The notes beneath the pieces were generated by a model, which worked only from the letters and a program-made list of their open reading frames with translations, searched no databases and was not told the origin of the DNA. A DNA stretch of 41,669 bases, taken from Parasulfuritortus sp. (lineage in GTDB: Bacteria; Pseudomonadota; Gammaproteobacteria; Burkholderiales; Thiobacillaceae). Shown here one piece after another: positions 16,201 through 24,413 of this stretch (position 1 is the stretch's first letter; every line of letters begins with the position of its first letter). The stretch covers positions 1 to 41,669 of the forward strand of contig JARLJM010000110.1 of NCBI GenBank assembly GCA_031291185.1, read 5' to 3'. Made by a program: the position numbers and the translations under genes.

Positions 16201-17097
16201 GGAATGGGGTTTGAATATCTGCTCCTGCTCGGCCACCGACAGGCGGGCGAACAGCGGCAGGATCTCGGTATGCGGCGGGTGGTGCTTGCGCAGCGATTCG
16301 TGGGCGTCGCGGATCTCGCGCTCGCCGGGCAGGAAGACCAGGATGTCGCCGTCGCCTTCGCGGGCCAGCTCATCTACCGCGTGGAGCAGGGCGGTGTCCA
16401 GGTCCGGGTCTTCTTCTTCCGGCTTCTCTTTTGACGCTTCAGCCGTCTTGCGTTTCTTGTCCGCTGGCGGCTGCCAGCGCAGTTCGACCGGGTAGGTCCG
16501 GCCCGACACCTCGACCACCGGCGCGCCGTTGAAATAGGCGGAAAAACGGTCCGCCTCCAGTGTGGCCGATGAGATGATCACTTTCAGCTCCGGCCGGCGC
16601 GGCAGCAGGGTCTTGATGTAGCCGAGCAGGAAATCGATGTTCAGGCTGCGCTCGTGGGCTTCGTCCAGGATCAGGGTGTCGTAGTTGCGGAATTGCGGAT
16701 CGGACTGGGTTTCCGCCAGCAGGATGCCGTCGGTCATCACCTTGATCCGGCTGTCGCGGCCGACCTGGTCGGTGAAACGTACCTGCCAGCCGATGAAGCC
16801 GCCGAGCGAGGTTTTCGTTTCCTCGGCCAGCCGGCTGGCCACGCTCTTGGCCGCGATCCGGCGCGGCTGGGTCATGCCGATCATGCCTGCACTGCCGCGG
16901 CCGGCGGCATAGGCGATCTTGGGCAGCTGGGTGGTCTTGCCCGAGCCGGTTTCGCCGCAGACGATGACAACCTGATGCGCATTCAGCGCCGTGGTTATAT
17001 CCTCACGGCGTGCGGATACCGGGAGTTGCTCGGGGAATTCGATGTGCGCCGGCCGAGAATCGGTCGTGGCTGCGGGAATGGGGATTGAATCGGACAT
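13300..17097 (-). CDS. hrpA: ATP-dependent RNA helicase HrpA
   Basis: A 1265-residue DEAH-box helicase, close to the size of E. coli HrpA (about 1300). Walker A GETGSGKTT at residues 48-56, DEAH at 145-148, motif III SATLEADRFS, and motif VI QRSGRCGR. After the helicase core come the ratchet/OB region and the long C-terminal DUF3418-type half peculiar to HrpA. HrpA is implicated in resolving stalled ribosomes and in mRNA processing. The ATG at 17097 shares two base pairs with the start codon of the divergent gene at 17096, so its promoter must lie inside that gene. A weak Shine-Dalgarno is all that is visible. Confidence 0.96.
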   Translation of the reverse strand: MSDSIPIPAATTDSRPAHIEFPEQLPVSARREDITTALNAHQVVIVCGETGSGKTTQLPKIAYAAGRGSAGMIGMTQPRRIAAKSVASRLAEETKTSLGGFIGWQVRFTDQVGRDSRIKVMTDGILLAETQSDPQFRNYDTLILDEAHERSLNIDFLLGYIKTLLPRRPELKVIISSATLEADRFSAYFNGAPVVEVSGRTYPVELRWQPPADKKRKTAEASKEKPEEEDPDLDTALLHAVDELAREGDGDILVFLPGEREIRDAHESLRKHHPPHTEILPLFARLSVAEQEQIFKPHSGRRIVLATNVAETSLTVPGIRYVVDTGQARVKRYSIRNKIEQLKVEKVSQASANQRSGRCGRVADGICIRLYDQQDFQSRPAYTTPELLRSSLAGVILRMKALKLPEIDDFPFLDTPEPKRIRDGQAQLRELNALDEHGRLTQIGQQLARLPLDPRLGRMLIAARDKAVLHEVLVIAAFLSSQDPRDRPMDRQEAADQKHRRFADEHSDYVAILKLWQYIDEQNAHRKSQRKFRETLEADFISPRKSREWREVHGQLAAQVKELGWKVGDDLPVVAEEIKPADYANLHQALLPGLLGNLGMLTEDGQYLGAREMKFLPFPGSGVKKKPKWVMAAEIVETRRIYARTVAKIEPEWIEQAGRHLLKISYSDAHWARKPAQVVAAMRATLYGLPVVNGRKVHYGPIDPVRAREIFIRSALVEGEYDTRSAFFTQNRRILKDIDEHAHRARDVRLEVDEQDLYSWFDERIPEGIHNGAAFEKWLREAEAGSPKLLHLRREDLLKDRGANPRDFPKELDLGGVHFALAYRFDPGAEDDGVTLLVPLPALNQVPAARCDWLVPGLLEEKMTALIKGLPQGVRRAFVPVPEFARAAAQALTPGEAALTDALADFLARTTGQTIPRDAWRFDNLAPHLTMNYRVLDENNRILAEGRDLIALRRQLGGEASRSLQQAVAPNERDDVSRWDFGDLPERVEVTSGGRKVAAFPALVEEAGQVRLRMIDSPVVARESHRRGVCRLVWRAFPDLLKQVEKDLTTRLKPAGLQYALLNKTLTLNALLADVLYSAARAALGIDPAELRRQNTFDSTAQATRPRLAELAKETARLAAECLEHGHRLTQQLSRPLASKDVTTDMHNQLKHLVYPGFVARLEPARLAHLPRYLKAMERRLEKLASRPDRDSQSMRSMAPLVSQWQARCQREEKSSGLSPEMEDFGWRLEELRVSLFAQELKTPEPVSAKRLEKIWLDLNSHSRT

Positions 17098-18418
17098 GGT
17101 TACTAATTATCGGGGAATCGCTGCGCTTTGGCTTGCCTTCTCCCTGCTTGGAGCAAGCTCGCTGGCCTGTTCGGAAACGATCCGATCAGGCGAATTGGGC
17201 TTGGCGGTCGAGTCGCCCTGGCAGCGAGCAGGAGGTGATGAAGAGCAGTCTACGGACAGCATCATCCTGCGTCAGCCGGAAGCCAATGGGGTGCTGGAGG
17301 TCTATCTGCCATTGCATAGGGTTCGGCTGAAAACCAGTACGGACGCGTTTTTCGAACAGCTGGATAGCGGATGGAAAGCGCGCTATGGCGACGAGGTCGG
17401 CCTGGAGTGGCACGAGATCGGCGGCGTGCGCTGGCGAGTTTGCCGCCGATTGAGTCTGGACAGTGGTTCGGTGATCTTCCAGCTGGTGACTGTCCTGGGC
17501 GAGGAGGCTTATCAGGTGGTGGCGGTGGTGCCACCCGGCACCCGGAACTTGCCCGAACCGGTACTGGCGTTGTTGCAACACAGCAGCTGGGGCGAACCTG
17601 CCCCGGTCGTGGCGGCGGAGCCCGCGCCTCCCGTCAAGACTTCGCCCGTGGCAGCAGCGCCCGAGCCAGTCAAGCCGGTGCCGCTTGTACCTCCGGTTCC
17701 CGGCAAGCCCTGGCATTTGCTGCGACAGGTCGTGGTGCAACCCGGGCAGGGGCAATGGGAGCAGATATCCAGTGCCGAGAAAGACCATTTCGGCGCCAAT
17801 GGCCTGGTGACGGGGCTGGGTCTGAAAGCGGGGAAAAATGGCCTGGACTGGTTTCTGGAAGAGGTGGCGGCGCCGGGTGGCGAATCGGGCACGGCGGACC
17901 CGCACCGGTATCAGGCGCACTGGCGGCTCAAGTGGTCGTCACCTGCCGATACCTGGCGTGAAGGCGAAAACCAGGTTATGGCGCTGATGTTCTCGGATGC
18001 GCTCGACACGGCGCAGCCAGGCAATGCCTTCGGCGTGCGCTATGAGCTGCTCGGCGTTTGTGCGCCCCGTTCGGTCATCGTAGGCTGGCTGGATGACCTG
18101 GACAGCGGGCGACCGGGCGCCATGAATCGGCTCGGAACGCTGACCTCGGGTTGTCGGCCACAGCTCGACGGGCCCTCTCCGGTGACGGTCATGGCAGGGA
18201 AGGATGCTGCCGCCTCCGTGTCCAGTCAGCCGATGAATCTGAATGCGACGCTGCCCCTGCCGGTGGAATGGGCCTCCGCCATCCAGGCGCGGGATTCCCG
18301 GTCGCTACGCCGCTTCTTGCTGATCATGCATTTCATGACCTCCGCGACGGGGACCTCACCGGGAGACGCCCTTTTGAAACAGGCCACGGTCATTTTTGTG
18401 TATGGCCCGGATGCCTGA
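17096..18418 (+). CDS. Unknown exported protein upstream of flagellar regulators
   Basis: 440 residues from the ATG at 17096. An N-terminal signal peptide (hydrophobic 7-24, ending SLAC) is clear; the Cys could be lipidated but the lipobox is imperfect. Residues about 28-165 form one domain with an alternating strand pattern that faintly recalls secreted DcrB/PsbP-like domains. A Pro/Ala-rich linker spans about 166-205, and a second domain about 206-440 has many Trp and Gly. An in-frame ATG at 17078 is an alternative start but lies inside hrpA. The gene is 45 bp before flrB and could share its transcript. I cannot assign a function. Confidence 0.8.
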   Translation: MVTNYRGIAALWLAFSLLGASSLACSETIRSGELGLAVESPWQRAGGDEEQSTDSIILRQPEANGVLEVYLPLHRVRLKTSTDAFFEQLDSGWKARYGDEVGLEWHEIGGVRWRVCRRLSLDSGSVIFQLVTVLGEEAYQVVAVVPPGTRNLPEPVLALLQHSSWGEPAPVVAAEPAPPVKTSPVAAAPEPVKPVPLVPPVPGKPWHLLRQVVVQPGQGQWEQISSAEKDHFGANGLVTGLGLKAGKNGLDWFLEEVAAPGGESGTADPHRYQAHWRLKWSSPADTWREGENQVMALMFSDALDTAQPGNAFGVRYELLGVCAPRSVIVGWLDDLDSGRPGAMNRLGTLTSGCRPQLDGPSPVTVMAGKDAAASVSSQPMNLNATLPLPVEWASAIQARDSRSLRRFLLIMHFMTSATGTSPGDALLKQATVIFVYGPDA

Positions 18419-18463
18419 AACGATTGACTGGGGGCTGGCAAATCGGGTATCCCTCGTTCCATC

Positions 18464-19327
18464 ATGACGACGCACGATCCGGCCCCTCCGTCCGCTGGCG
18501 ACAACCAGTTGCGCGAAGCCTTCCAACTGTTCAGCGAGACCTCGGAGCGCCTGACCGAGGCCTATGAGGAACTGCAGGGACAAGTCGCGCGCCTGTCCGC
18601 CGAACTGGCCGTGGCCAACGGCGAACTGGCCCGCCGCGAACGGCTGTCGATACTGGGAGAAGTCGCGGCGAAACTGGCCCACCAGTTGCGCACGCCCCTG
18701 GCTACCGCCTTGCTCTACGTCGGCCATCTGGCCCGGCCGACGCTGAACGAGACCGACCGGGTCCGTTTTGCCGAAAAGACGCTGACCCGGCTGCATTATC
18801 TGGAGCGCCTGATCCAGGACATGCTGTCCTTCGTCAAGGGGCAACAGGGACAGCTGGCCCGTTTTTCGGTGCATGATCTGGCGGATGAGGTCTGGCAGGC
18901 CATCGAGCCGCAGGCCAGCCTGCTGGACGTGCATCTGGCACTCGACAAGAGTGGGCCGGATGTCATGCTGGAAGCCGACCGGCAGGCGCTCCAGGGGGCG
19001 CTGATCAACCTTCTGGAGAATGCGGTGCAGGCCAGCCGGTCAGGCGGTCGGGTACAGTTCGGCGTGGCCACCGGTGGCGCTGTTGTTGTCTTCAACGTGG
19101 CGGACGAGGGGCGTGGCATCAGCGATCCGGACCGGGAGCGGTTGTTCGAGCCCTTCTTCACCACGCGCAGCGAAGGCAGCGGCCTGGGACTGGCCATCGT
19201 CAAGCAGACTGCTGATGCCCATCGGGGCTGGATCGAGGTTCAGTCGGAGCCGGGCCGGGGCAGCACATTCACGTTGTATATTCCGGAATCCGGAACGGCG
19301 GAAGAGAGTGGGGAAACGCATGGCTGA
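18464..19327 (+). CDS. flrB: Flagellar sensor histidine kinase FlrB/FleS
   Basis: A 287-residue soluble kinase without membrane segments, as in FlrB/FleS. An N-terminal coiled-coil helix (about 14-60) leads to the H-box LAHQLRTPLATALL (His73). The N-box is NLLENAVQAS, and the ATP lid has DEGRGI and GSGLGLAIV. It is expected to phosphorylate FlrC to switch on class III (sigma-54) flagellar genes. Its stop overlaps the flrC start by 8 bp. No clear Shine-Dalgarno precedes the ATG, which may mean coupling to the upstream exported-protein gene, 45 bp away. Assignment rests on architecture plus the position beside flrC and fliE. Confidence 0.92.
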   Translation: MTTHDPAPPSAGDNQLREAFQLFSETSERLTEAYEELQGQVARLSAELAVANGELARRERLSILGEVAAKLAHQLRTPLATALLYVGHLARPTLNETDRVRFAEKTLTRLHYLERLIQDMLSFVKGQQGQLARFSVHDLADEVWQAIEPQASLLDVHLALDKSGPDVMLEADRQALQGALINLLENAVQASRSGGRVQFGVATGGAVVVFNVADEGRGISDPDRERLFEPFFTTRSEGSGLGLAIVKQTADAHRGWIEVQSEPGRGSTFTLYIPESGTAEESGETHG

Positions 19328-20675
19328 TCGACGGCCGAAGATACTCGTTGTGGAAGACGATGCGGCCTTGCGCGAAGCATTGACCGATACCCTGGAACTG
19401 GCGGGCCACAGGGTCGTCGCTGCGCCGGACGCTGAAGCGGCGCTGGCTACACTGGGGCGCGAGACAGTGGACCTGGTCCTGTCCGATGTGCAGATGCCGG
19501 GCATGGATGGCCATGAACTGCTGCGCCGGATCAAGATTGTCAACCCTGGCATCCCTTTCATCCTGATGACAGCCTACGGCCAGATCGAGCGCGCCGTGGA
19601 AGCGATGAAGGATGGCGCGGCGGACTATATGCCCAAGCCGTTCGAACCGGACCGGTTGCTGGCCGTGGTAGCCCGCTATTTACCGACATCGACCCAGCCG
19701 GATGATCAGGACATGATCGCCGAGGACCCCGCGATGCGAGCCGTGCTCGACATGGCCGCACGGGTCGCGGTCACGGATGCCACCGTACTGTTGACCGGCG
19801 AGTCCGGCGTCGGCAAGGAGGTGGCGGCACGTTACCTGCACCGCCATTCGTCGCGCAGAAATGGACCGTTCGTGGCGGTGAACTGCGCGGCAATACCGGA
19901 AAACCTGGTCGAGTCGACCCTGTTCGGACATGAGAAGGGTTCCTTCACCGGCGCCACCACTTCCCAGGCCGGCAAGTTCGAACAGGCTCAGGGTGGAACC
20001 TTGTTGCTCGATGAGGTTTCAGAGATACCGCTCAATGTCCAGGCCAAGCTGTTGCGCGTCCTGCAGGAAAAGGTGGTCGAACGAGTGGGCGGCCGGGCAC
20101 CGATCTCGCTCGATGTTAGAGTGGTGGCGGCCAGCAATCGTGATTTGAGCGGCTGGGTACGGGACGGGCGTTTCCGCGAGGACTTGTACTATCGTCTGAA
20201 TGTGTTCCCTCTGGAAGTGCCGCCGCTTCGGCACAGACGGGCCGATATCCTGCCGCTGGCACGATATTTTCTGAAGGCCTACGCCGGGTTGGTCGGACGG
20301 GACGGTTTTGTCCTTTCAAGCGCGGCAGAGGCTGAATTGACGGCCTATGGGTGGCCCGGTAACATCCGCGAGCTAAGCAATGTGATGCAGCGGGCCATGA
20401 TTCTTGCGGCGGGCAGCCGGATCGAGCCCGACAATCTGCTGTTACCCCATGTGCAGACCTATCGGCAGCCGAATGTCGAAGAAGAACTTGTCGAAGACGC
20501 CCGACCTGCCCAGATTCGTGATATGGAAAAGGTCATGATTCTGGATACCCTGGAGCGGTTGAACGGGTCCAGGAAAAAGACTGCCGAAGAACTGGGCATC
20601 AGCGAGCGCACTTTGCGCTACAAGCTGCAAAAATATCGGGAAGATGATGGGTCGGACGAGGAATGCGGCCTATAA
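19320..20675 (+). CDS. flrC: Sigma-54 dependent flagellar response regulator FlrC/FleR
   Basis: 451 residues: receiver domain (phospho-acceptor Asp56 in LSDVQMPGMDG, Thr84, Lys106), sigma-54 AAA+ domain (Walker A GESGVGKE at 160-167, loop GSFTGA at 207-212, Walker B GGTLLLDEVSEIP), and a C-terminal Fis-type helix-turn-helix (KKTAEELGISERTLRYKLQ). The start at 19320 overlaps flrB by 8 bp and gives the right receiver N-terminus; the frame stays open upstream but that part is only shadow. The usual GAFTGA loop reads GSFTGA. FlrC-type activators drive fliE and hook-basal body operons in polar flagellates. Confidence 0.94.
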   Translation: MADRRPKILVVEDDAALREALTDTLELAGHRVVAAPDAEAALATLGRETVDLVLSDVQMPGMDGHELLRRIKIVNPGIPFILMTAYGQIERAVEAMKDGAADYMPKPFEPDRLLAVVARYLPTSTQPDDQDMIAEDPAMRAVLDMAARVAVTDATVLLTGESGVGKEVAARYLHRHSSRRNGPFVAVNCAAIPENLVESTLFGHEKGSFTGATTSQAGKFEQAQGGTLLLDEVSEIPLNVQAKLLRVLQEKVVERVGGRAPISLDVRVVAASNRDLSGWVRDGRFREDLYYRLNVFPLEVPPLRHRRADILPLARYFLKAYAGLVGRDGFVLSSAAEAELTAYGWPGNIRELSNVMQRAMILAAGSRIEPDNLLLPHVQTYRQPNVEEELVEDARPAQIRDMEKVMILDTLERLNGSRKKTAEELGISERTLRYKLQKYREDDGSDEECGL

Positions 20676-20714
20676 TGCAGACAGCCGGAACGGAATGAAG
20701 GCGGAGATCAGGCC

Positions 20715-21038
20715 ATGGTGAACCCGGGCATAGAACAGATGGTGAGTCAGTTGCGTGCAGTTGCGGCGCAAGCTTCCAGTTCGTCTTCGTCCGTCTCGGA
20801 AACTTCGGCGTCCGGACATGACTTTGCCGCCCTCCTGCAATCGGCCGTCAATGAGGTCAACACTACACAGCAGGATGCCAAAACCTTGACCCAGCAATTC
20901 GAGCAAGGCGATCCCACCGCCAATCTTCAGGACGTGGTGGTTTCGTTACAGAAAGCCAGCCTCTCTTTTCAGACCATGGTTCAGGTGCGCAACAAGCTGG
21001 TTTCCGCTTATCAGGAAATCATGAACATGCAGGTCTGA
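20715..21038 (+). CDS. fliE: Flagellar hook-basal body protein FliE
   Basis: FliE joins the MS-ring to the proximal rod. The 107 residues fit the family: a Ser-rich, variable N-terminal part, then the conserved helical C-terminus with FAALLQSAVNEVN, DPTANLQDVVVSLQKASLSF and MVQVRNKLVSAYQEIMNMQV. GGAG lies 9 nt before the ATG. It begins the structural part of the operon, 39 bp after flrC. A TATAAT at 20671-20676 lacks a -35, and I see no sigma-54 site, so a separate promoter is not shown. Confidence 0.96.
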   Translation: MVNPGIEQMVSQLRAVAAQASSSSSSVSETSASGHDFAALLQSAVNEVNTTQQDAKTLTQQFEQGDPTANLQDVVVSLQKASLSFQTMVQVRNKLVSAYQEIMNMQV

Positions 21039-21064
21039 TGCACGGTTAACCAGACGGCATACGG

Positions 21065-22729
21065 ATGGCCACACCAGCCCAGCAGTTTTCCAGCAGTCCC
21101 ATACAACGATTCAACGCACTTCCCAACTCGCGCAAGCTGGGTGTGATGGTCGCGGTGGCGGCCATTATCGCGTTGATCGCCGGTGCGGTGATGTGGAGCC
21201 GGACGCCGGACTATCGTGTCCTCTTTTCCAATCTGTCCGAGCGCGATGCTGGCAGTGTGGTGACCACGCTGGCGCAGATGAACGTGCCCTACAAGACCGA
21301 GGCTGGCGGGACCATCATGGTGCCATCCGATCAGGTTTATGACCTGCGCTTCAAGCTGGCTTCGCAAGGCTTGCCGAAAGGAGACGCGGTCGGTTTCGAA
21401 CTGATGGACTCGCCCAAGTTGGGGATGACCCAGTTTCAGGAGCAGGTCACTTACCAGCGTGCACTTGAGGGTGAACTCGCCAGAACCATCCAGGCCCTGG
21501 ATTCGATTGCCTCGGCTAGGGTGCATCTGGCGATCCCAAAACCCTCGGTATTCATTCGTGATCAGCAGAAGCCTTCGGCCTCGGTGCTGGTCAACCTGTA
21601 TTCCGGCCATTCACTCGAGGGGCCGCAGGTGAGCGCGATTGTTCATCTGGTTGCCAGCAGTGTCCCTGAACTGGATGCCAAGAACGTTACTGTCGTCGAT
21701 CAGGCCGGCAATCTGCTTACCACGAAGGGAGATCTCAGTTCACTGCAGGGGTTGAGTTCCGGCCAACTGGATTATCTGCGCGATGTGGAGGGTTATTACG
21801 CCAAGCGGATCGAGTCCATCATCATGCCGATTGTTGGTGCCGGCAATGTAAAGGCCGAGGTCCAGGCCGATCTCGATTTCTCCGAGGATGAGTCGACCAG
21901 TGAATCGTACAAGCCGAATCCGACCCCGGATACCCAGTCCGTGCGCAGTCAGCAGACCATGTCCGATTCCTCGGGTGGAGGTAGCGCAGCGGGTGGTATC
22001 CCGGGCGCGCTCAGCAACCAGCCGCCGGGCCCGGCCACAGCGCCTCTCAATGCTCCGGCCGGGGCCAACGCCGGAGCCACGCCAGGCGCCGGCGGTGCGG
22101 CGGCCCAGGCAGGTGGCGGCAAGCGGGATAGCGTGACCAATTTCGAACTGGACAAGACCATCCGGCACGTCCGTGAATCACTGGGCAGGATCAAGCGGTT
22201 GTCGGTCGCTGTGGTGGTCAATTACAAGGCCAGTAGCGAGCCGGATGCCAAGCCCGCACCACTGCCTCCTCAGTTGCTTGATCAGGTGAATAATCTGGTC
22301 AAGGAGGCCGTGGGCTATAACCAGGCGCGAGGCGATACGATCAATGTGGTGAACACTGCTTTCAGCGAAGCCGGCAAGGTGGAAGAGGTTGAGACGCCAC
22401 TCTGGAAAGATCCAAGCAATGTTGCCCTGGTCAAGGAACTGCTGAAAAACCTGCTGATTTTCGGTTTGGCGTTCTACCTGGTCTTTGGCGTATTGCGTCC
22501 CCTGTTGCGCGACCTGGTGCGACCGCCCGAAGTGACGGCAGCGGAGGGGCCTGGTTTTGAAGCAGAAGATATGGAAGGTGGCTTCGATGTACTGGGCGGC
22601 GGCATGTCTCCTGGCGAACATCATGCGGCAGACAATTATCAGCACAGCATCGGTACGGTACGGGATTTCGCCAAGCAAAATCCCAAGATCGTGGCTGAAG
22701 TCGTCAAGGAATGGATGACCAAGGAATGA
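21065..22729 (+). CDS. fliF: Flagellar MS-ring protein FliF
   Basis: FliF forms the MS-ring in the inner membrane, on which export gate, rod and FliG assemble. It has 554 residues. TM1 about 28-48, ring-building motif domains to about 280, a Gly/Ala/Pro-rich disordered stretch about 300-355, a further periplasmic segment, TM2 about 455-475, and a cytoplasmic tail that ends in RDFAKQNPKIVAEVVKEW, the FliG-binding helix. Its stop overlaps the fliG start as ATGA. No strong Shine-Dalgarno is seen before the ATG at 21065, 26 bp after fliE. Confidence 0.97.
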   Translation: MATPAQQFSSSPIQRFNALPNSRKLGVMVAVAAIIALIAGAVMWSRTPDYRVLFSNLSERDAGSVVTTLAQMNVPYKTEAGGTIMVPSDQVYDLRFKLASQGLPKGDAVGFELMDSPKLGMTQFQEQVTYQRALEGELARTIQALDSIASARVHLAIPKPSVFIRDQQKPSASVLVNLYSGHSLEGPQVSAIVHLVASSVPELDAKNVTVVDQAGNLLTTKGDLSSLQGLSSGQLDYLRDVEGYYAKRIESIIMPIVGAGNVKAEVQADLDFSEDESTSESYKPNPTPDTQSVRSQQTMSDSSGGGSAAGGIPGALSNQPPGPATAPLNAPAGANAGATPGAGGAAAQAGGGKRDSVTNFELDKTIRHVRESLGRIKRLSVAVVVNYKASSEPDAKPAPLPPQLLDQVNNLVKEAVGYNQARGDTINVVNTAFSEAGKVEEVETPLWKDPSNVALVKELLKNLLIFGLAFYLVFGVLRPLLRDLVRPPEVTAAEGPGFEAEDMEGGFDVLGGGMSPGEHHAADNYQHSIGTVRDFAKQNPKIVAEVVKEWMTKE

Positions 22730-23724
22730 GCGACGACGGCGTCCATAAAAGTGCGATCCTGATGCTTGCGCTTGGCCATGATGAGGCGGCAGAAGTGTTC
22801 AAGCACCTGGGTCCGAAGGAAGTTCAGCGTCTGGGCGCTGCCATGGCCAGCATCGGAAACGTCAACCGGGGTCAGATCGAGACAGTGATCAAGGACTTCC
22901 ACAAGGAAACCGAGGGGCGCGTGACCCTCGGCGACAGCGACGAATATATCCGGACAGTTCTGACCAAGGCGCTGGGCGACGACAAGGCTTCTCATCTGCT
23001 TGACCGCATCCTGCAGGGGAATGACAACGCCGGGATCGAAAGCCTGAAGTGGATGGATGCGGCTTCCGTGGCGGAGATGATCCGCAATGAGCATCCCCAG
23101 ATAATCGCGACCATCATGGTTCACCTCGATCCGGACCATGCCAGCGAGGTGCTGAACATGTTGCCTGAACGGCTGCGCAACGATGTCATGTTGCGCATCG
23201 CCACCCTGGAAGGCGTTCAGCCGATGGCGCTACGTGAGTTGAACGAAGTGCTTACACAATTGCTGTCCGGCGGCGAGCGGGGCAAGAAGAGTGCTCTGGG
23301 CGGGGTCAAATCTACTGCCAACATCCTGAACTATATGGGCGGGGCCATCGAGGCCTCGGTGCTGGCCGGGATTCGGGAAAACGATCCTGACTTGGCCCAG
23401 AAGATACAGGACCAGATGTTTACCTTCGACAATGTGATGGAACTGGATGATCGTTCTGTCCAGTTGCTCTTGCGCGAAGTCCAGTCCGAATCCCTCATCA
23501 TTGCTCTCAAGGGCACCACCGAGGACCTCAAGGAAAAGATATTCAAGAACATGTCCAGTCGGGCTGCCGAATCGCTCAAGGAGGATCTGGAATCCAAAGG
23601 CCCGGTCAGGCTGTCTGAAGTCGAGGCGGAGCAGAAGGAAATCCTCAAGGTCATACGCCGTCTGGCTGACGAAGGCCAGATCATCCTGGGCGGCAAGGGC
23701 GGCGACGAAGGGATGGTCGAGTAA
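22726..23724 (+). CDS. fliG: Flagellar motor switch protein FliG
   Basis: FliG is the rotor protein that meets the stator and binds FliF and FliM. From the ATG at 22726 it is 332 residues, starting MSDDGVHKSAILMLALG. It has the N-terminal domain (EVFKHLGPKEVQRLGAAMA), the middle domain with the EHPQIIATIMVHL motif (the family's E-H-P-Q), and the C-terminal domain whose charged torque helix includes DDRSVQLLLREVQSE. An in-frame ATG at 22711 would add five residues, but the ATGA overlap with fliF favours 22726. Confidence 0.96.
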   Translation: MSDDGVHKSAILMLALGHDEAAEVFKHLGPKEVQRLGAAMASIGNVNRGQIETVIKDFHKETEGRVTLGDSDEYIRTVLTKALGDDKASHLLDRILQGNDNAGIESLKWMDAASVAEMIRNEHPQIIATIMVHLDPDHASEVLNMLPERLRNDVMLRIATLEGVQPMALRELNEVLTQLLSGGERGKKSALGGVKSTANILNYMGGAIEASVLAGIRENDPDLAQKIQDQMFTFDNVMELDDRSVQLLLREVQSESLIIALKGTTEDLKEKIFKNMSSRAAESLKEDLESKGPVRLSEVEAEQKEILKVIRRLADEGQIILGGKGGDEGMVE

Positions 23725-23744
23725 ATGCGGCCAGCTGAACGGTC

Positions 23745-24413
23745 ATGACTTCCCGCGTCATTCCCAAGGAACATCTGACGGCTTACCAGCGCTGGGAACT
23801 GCTAGGTATTGAGGATACGTCGGGTACGTTTGGCAAGCGCGCGCAAATGCCGCCGGAAGAGGCCCATGCCATCAATTTGCCAACGGCTGAGGATCTGGAA
23901 CAGATACATCAGCAGTCTGCGCAGGAAGGCTTCAAGATTGGTCATGAGGAAGGCTACACGGCGGGGTTTGAAATGGGCCGCCAAGCCGGCCAGGCGAGCG
24001 CAGAGCGCTTTGCGAACTTGGTGGAGTCCCTGGATGCGGAACTGCTTCGCCAAGATGAAAAGCTGTCCAGAGAATTGCTGAGCCTTGCACTGGCTGTTGC
24101 GAAACAGATGCTGCGAACCGCGCTGAAGGTAAAAGAGGGACTGGTACTCGAGGTGCTGCGCGAGGCTATGAACAGCCTGCCCGGACTTGCAGGCCATTTG
24201 CGGGTGATGGCGCACCCGGATGATTTGCACGTAATAAACGAATTCCTGGCGGCCGAGCATGGCCATTTTTCAGCCAAGGCAGTAGCCGACAGTCGTGTGG
24301 AACGAGGTGGATTCCGGATTGAATCCAGCAACAGTGAAGTGGATGGCGAACTGCCCATTCGTTGGCAGGAGATCGTCGACTGTCTGGGTACTGACAGCGC
24401 GTGGCTGGAGTGA
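23745..24413 (+). CDS. fliH: Flagellar export negative regulator FliH
   Basis: FliH dimers hold and regulate the export ATPase FliI. The 222-residue protein has the family shape: a variable N-terminus, the Gly-repeat region [22 protein letters not shown] at about 66-87 (a GxxxG-like repeated helix typical of FliH), a long helix, and a C-terminal domain related to V-ATPase subunit E. An 8-codon frame (23725-23748) runs from just after the fliG stop and ends in an ATGA shared with the fliH start, which may help ribosomes pass on. It overlaps fliI by 13 bp. Confidence 0.9.
   Translation: MTSRVIPKEHLTAYQRWELLGIEDTSGTFGKRAQMPPEEAHAINLPTAEDLEQIHQQSAQEGFKIGHEEGYTAGFEMGRQAGQASAERFANLVESLDAELLRQDEKLSRELLSLALAVAKQMLRTALKVKEGLVLEVLREAMNSLPGLAGHLRVMAHPDDLHVINEFLAAEHGHFSAKAVADSRVERGGFRIESSNSEVDGELPIRWQEIVDCLGTDSAWLE

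Noticed and set aside
13165..16434. Several 200-300 codon plus-strand frames opposite hrpA
   Set aside because: All are antisense to a single intact 1265-codon helicase gene with every motif in place.
20256..20275. Sigma-54 promoter-like TGGCACGATATTTTCT inside flrC
   Set aside because: The -24 half matches but the -12 GC is absent, and it is 450 bp before fliE inside coding sequence.
20671..20676. TATAAT just before fliE as a promoter
   Set aside because: It overlaps the flrC stop and lacks a recognisable -35; may be chance.
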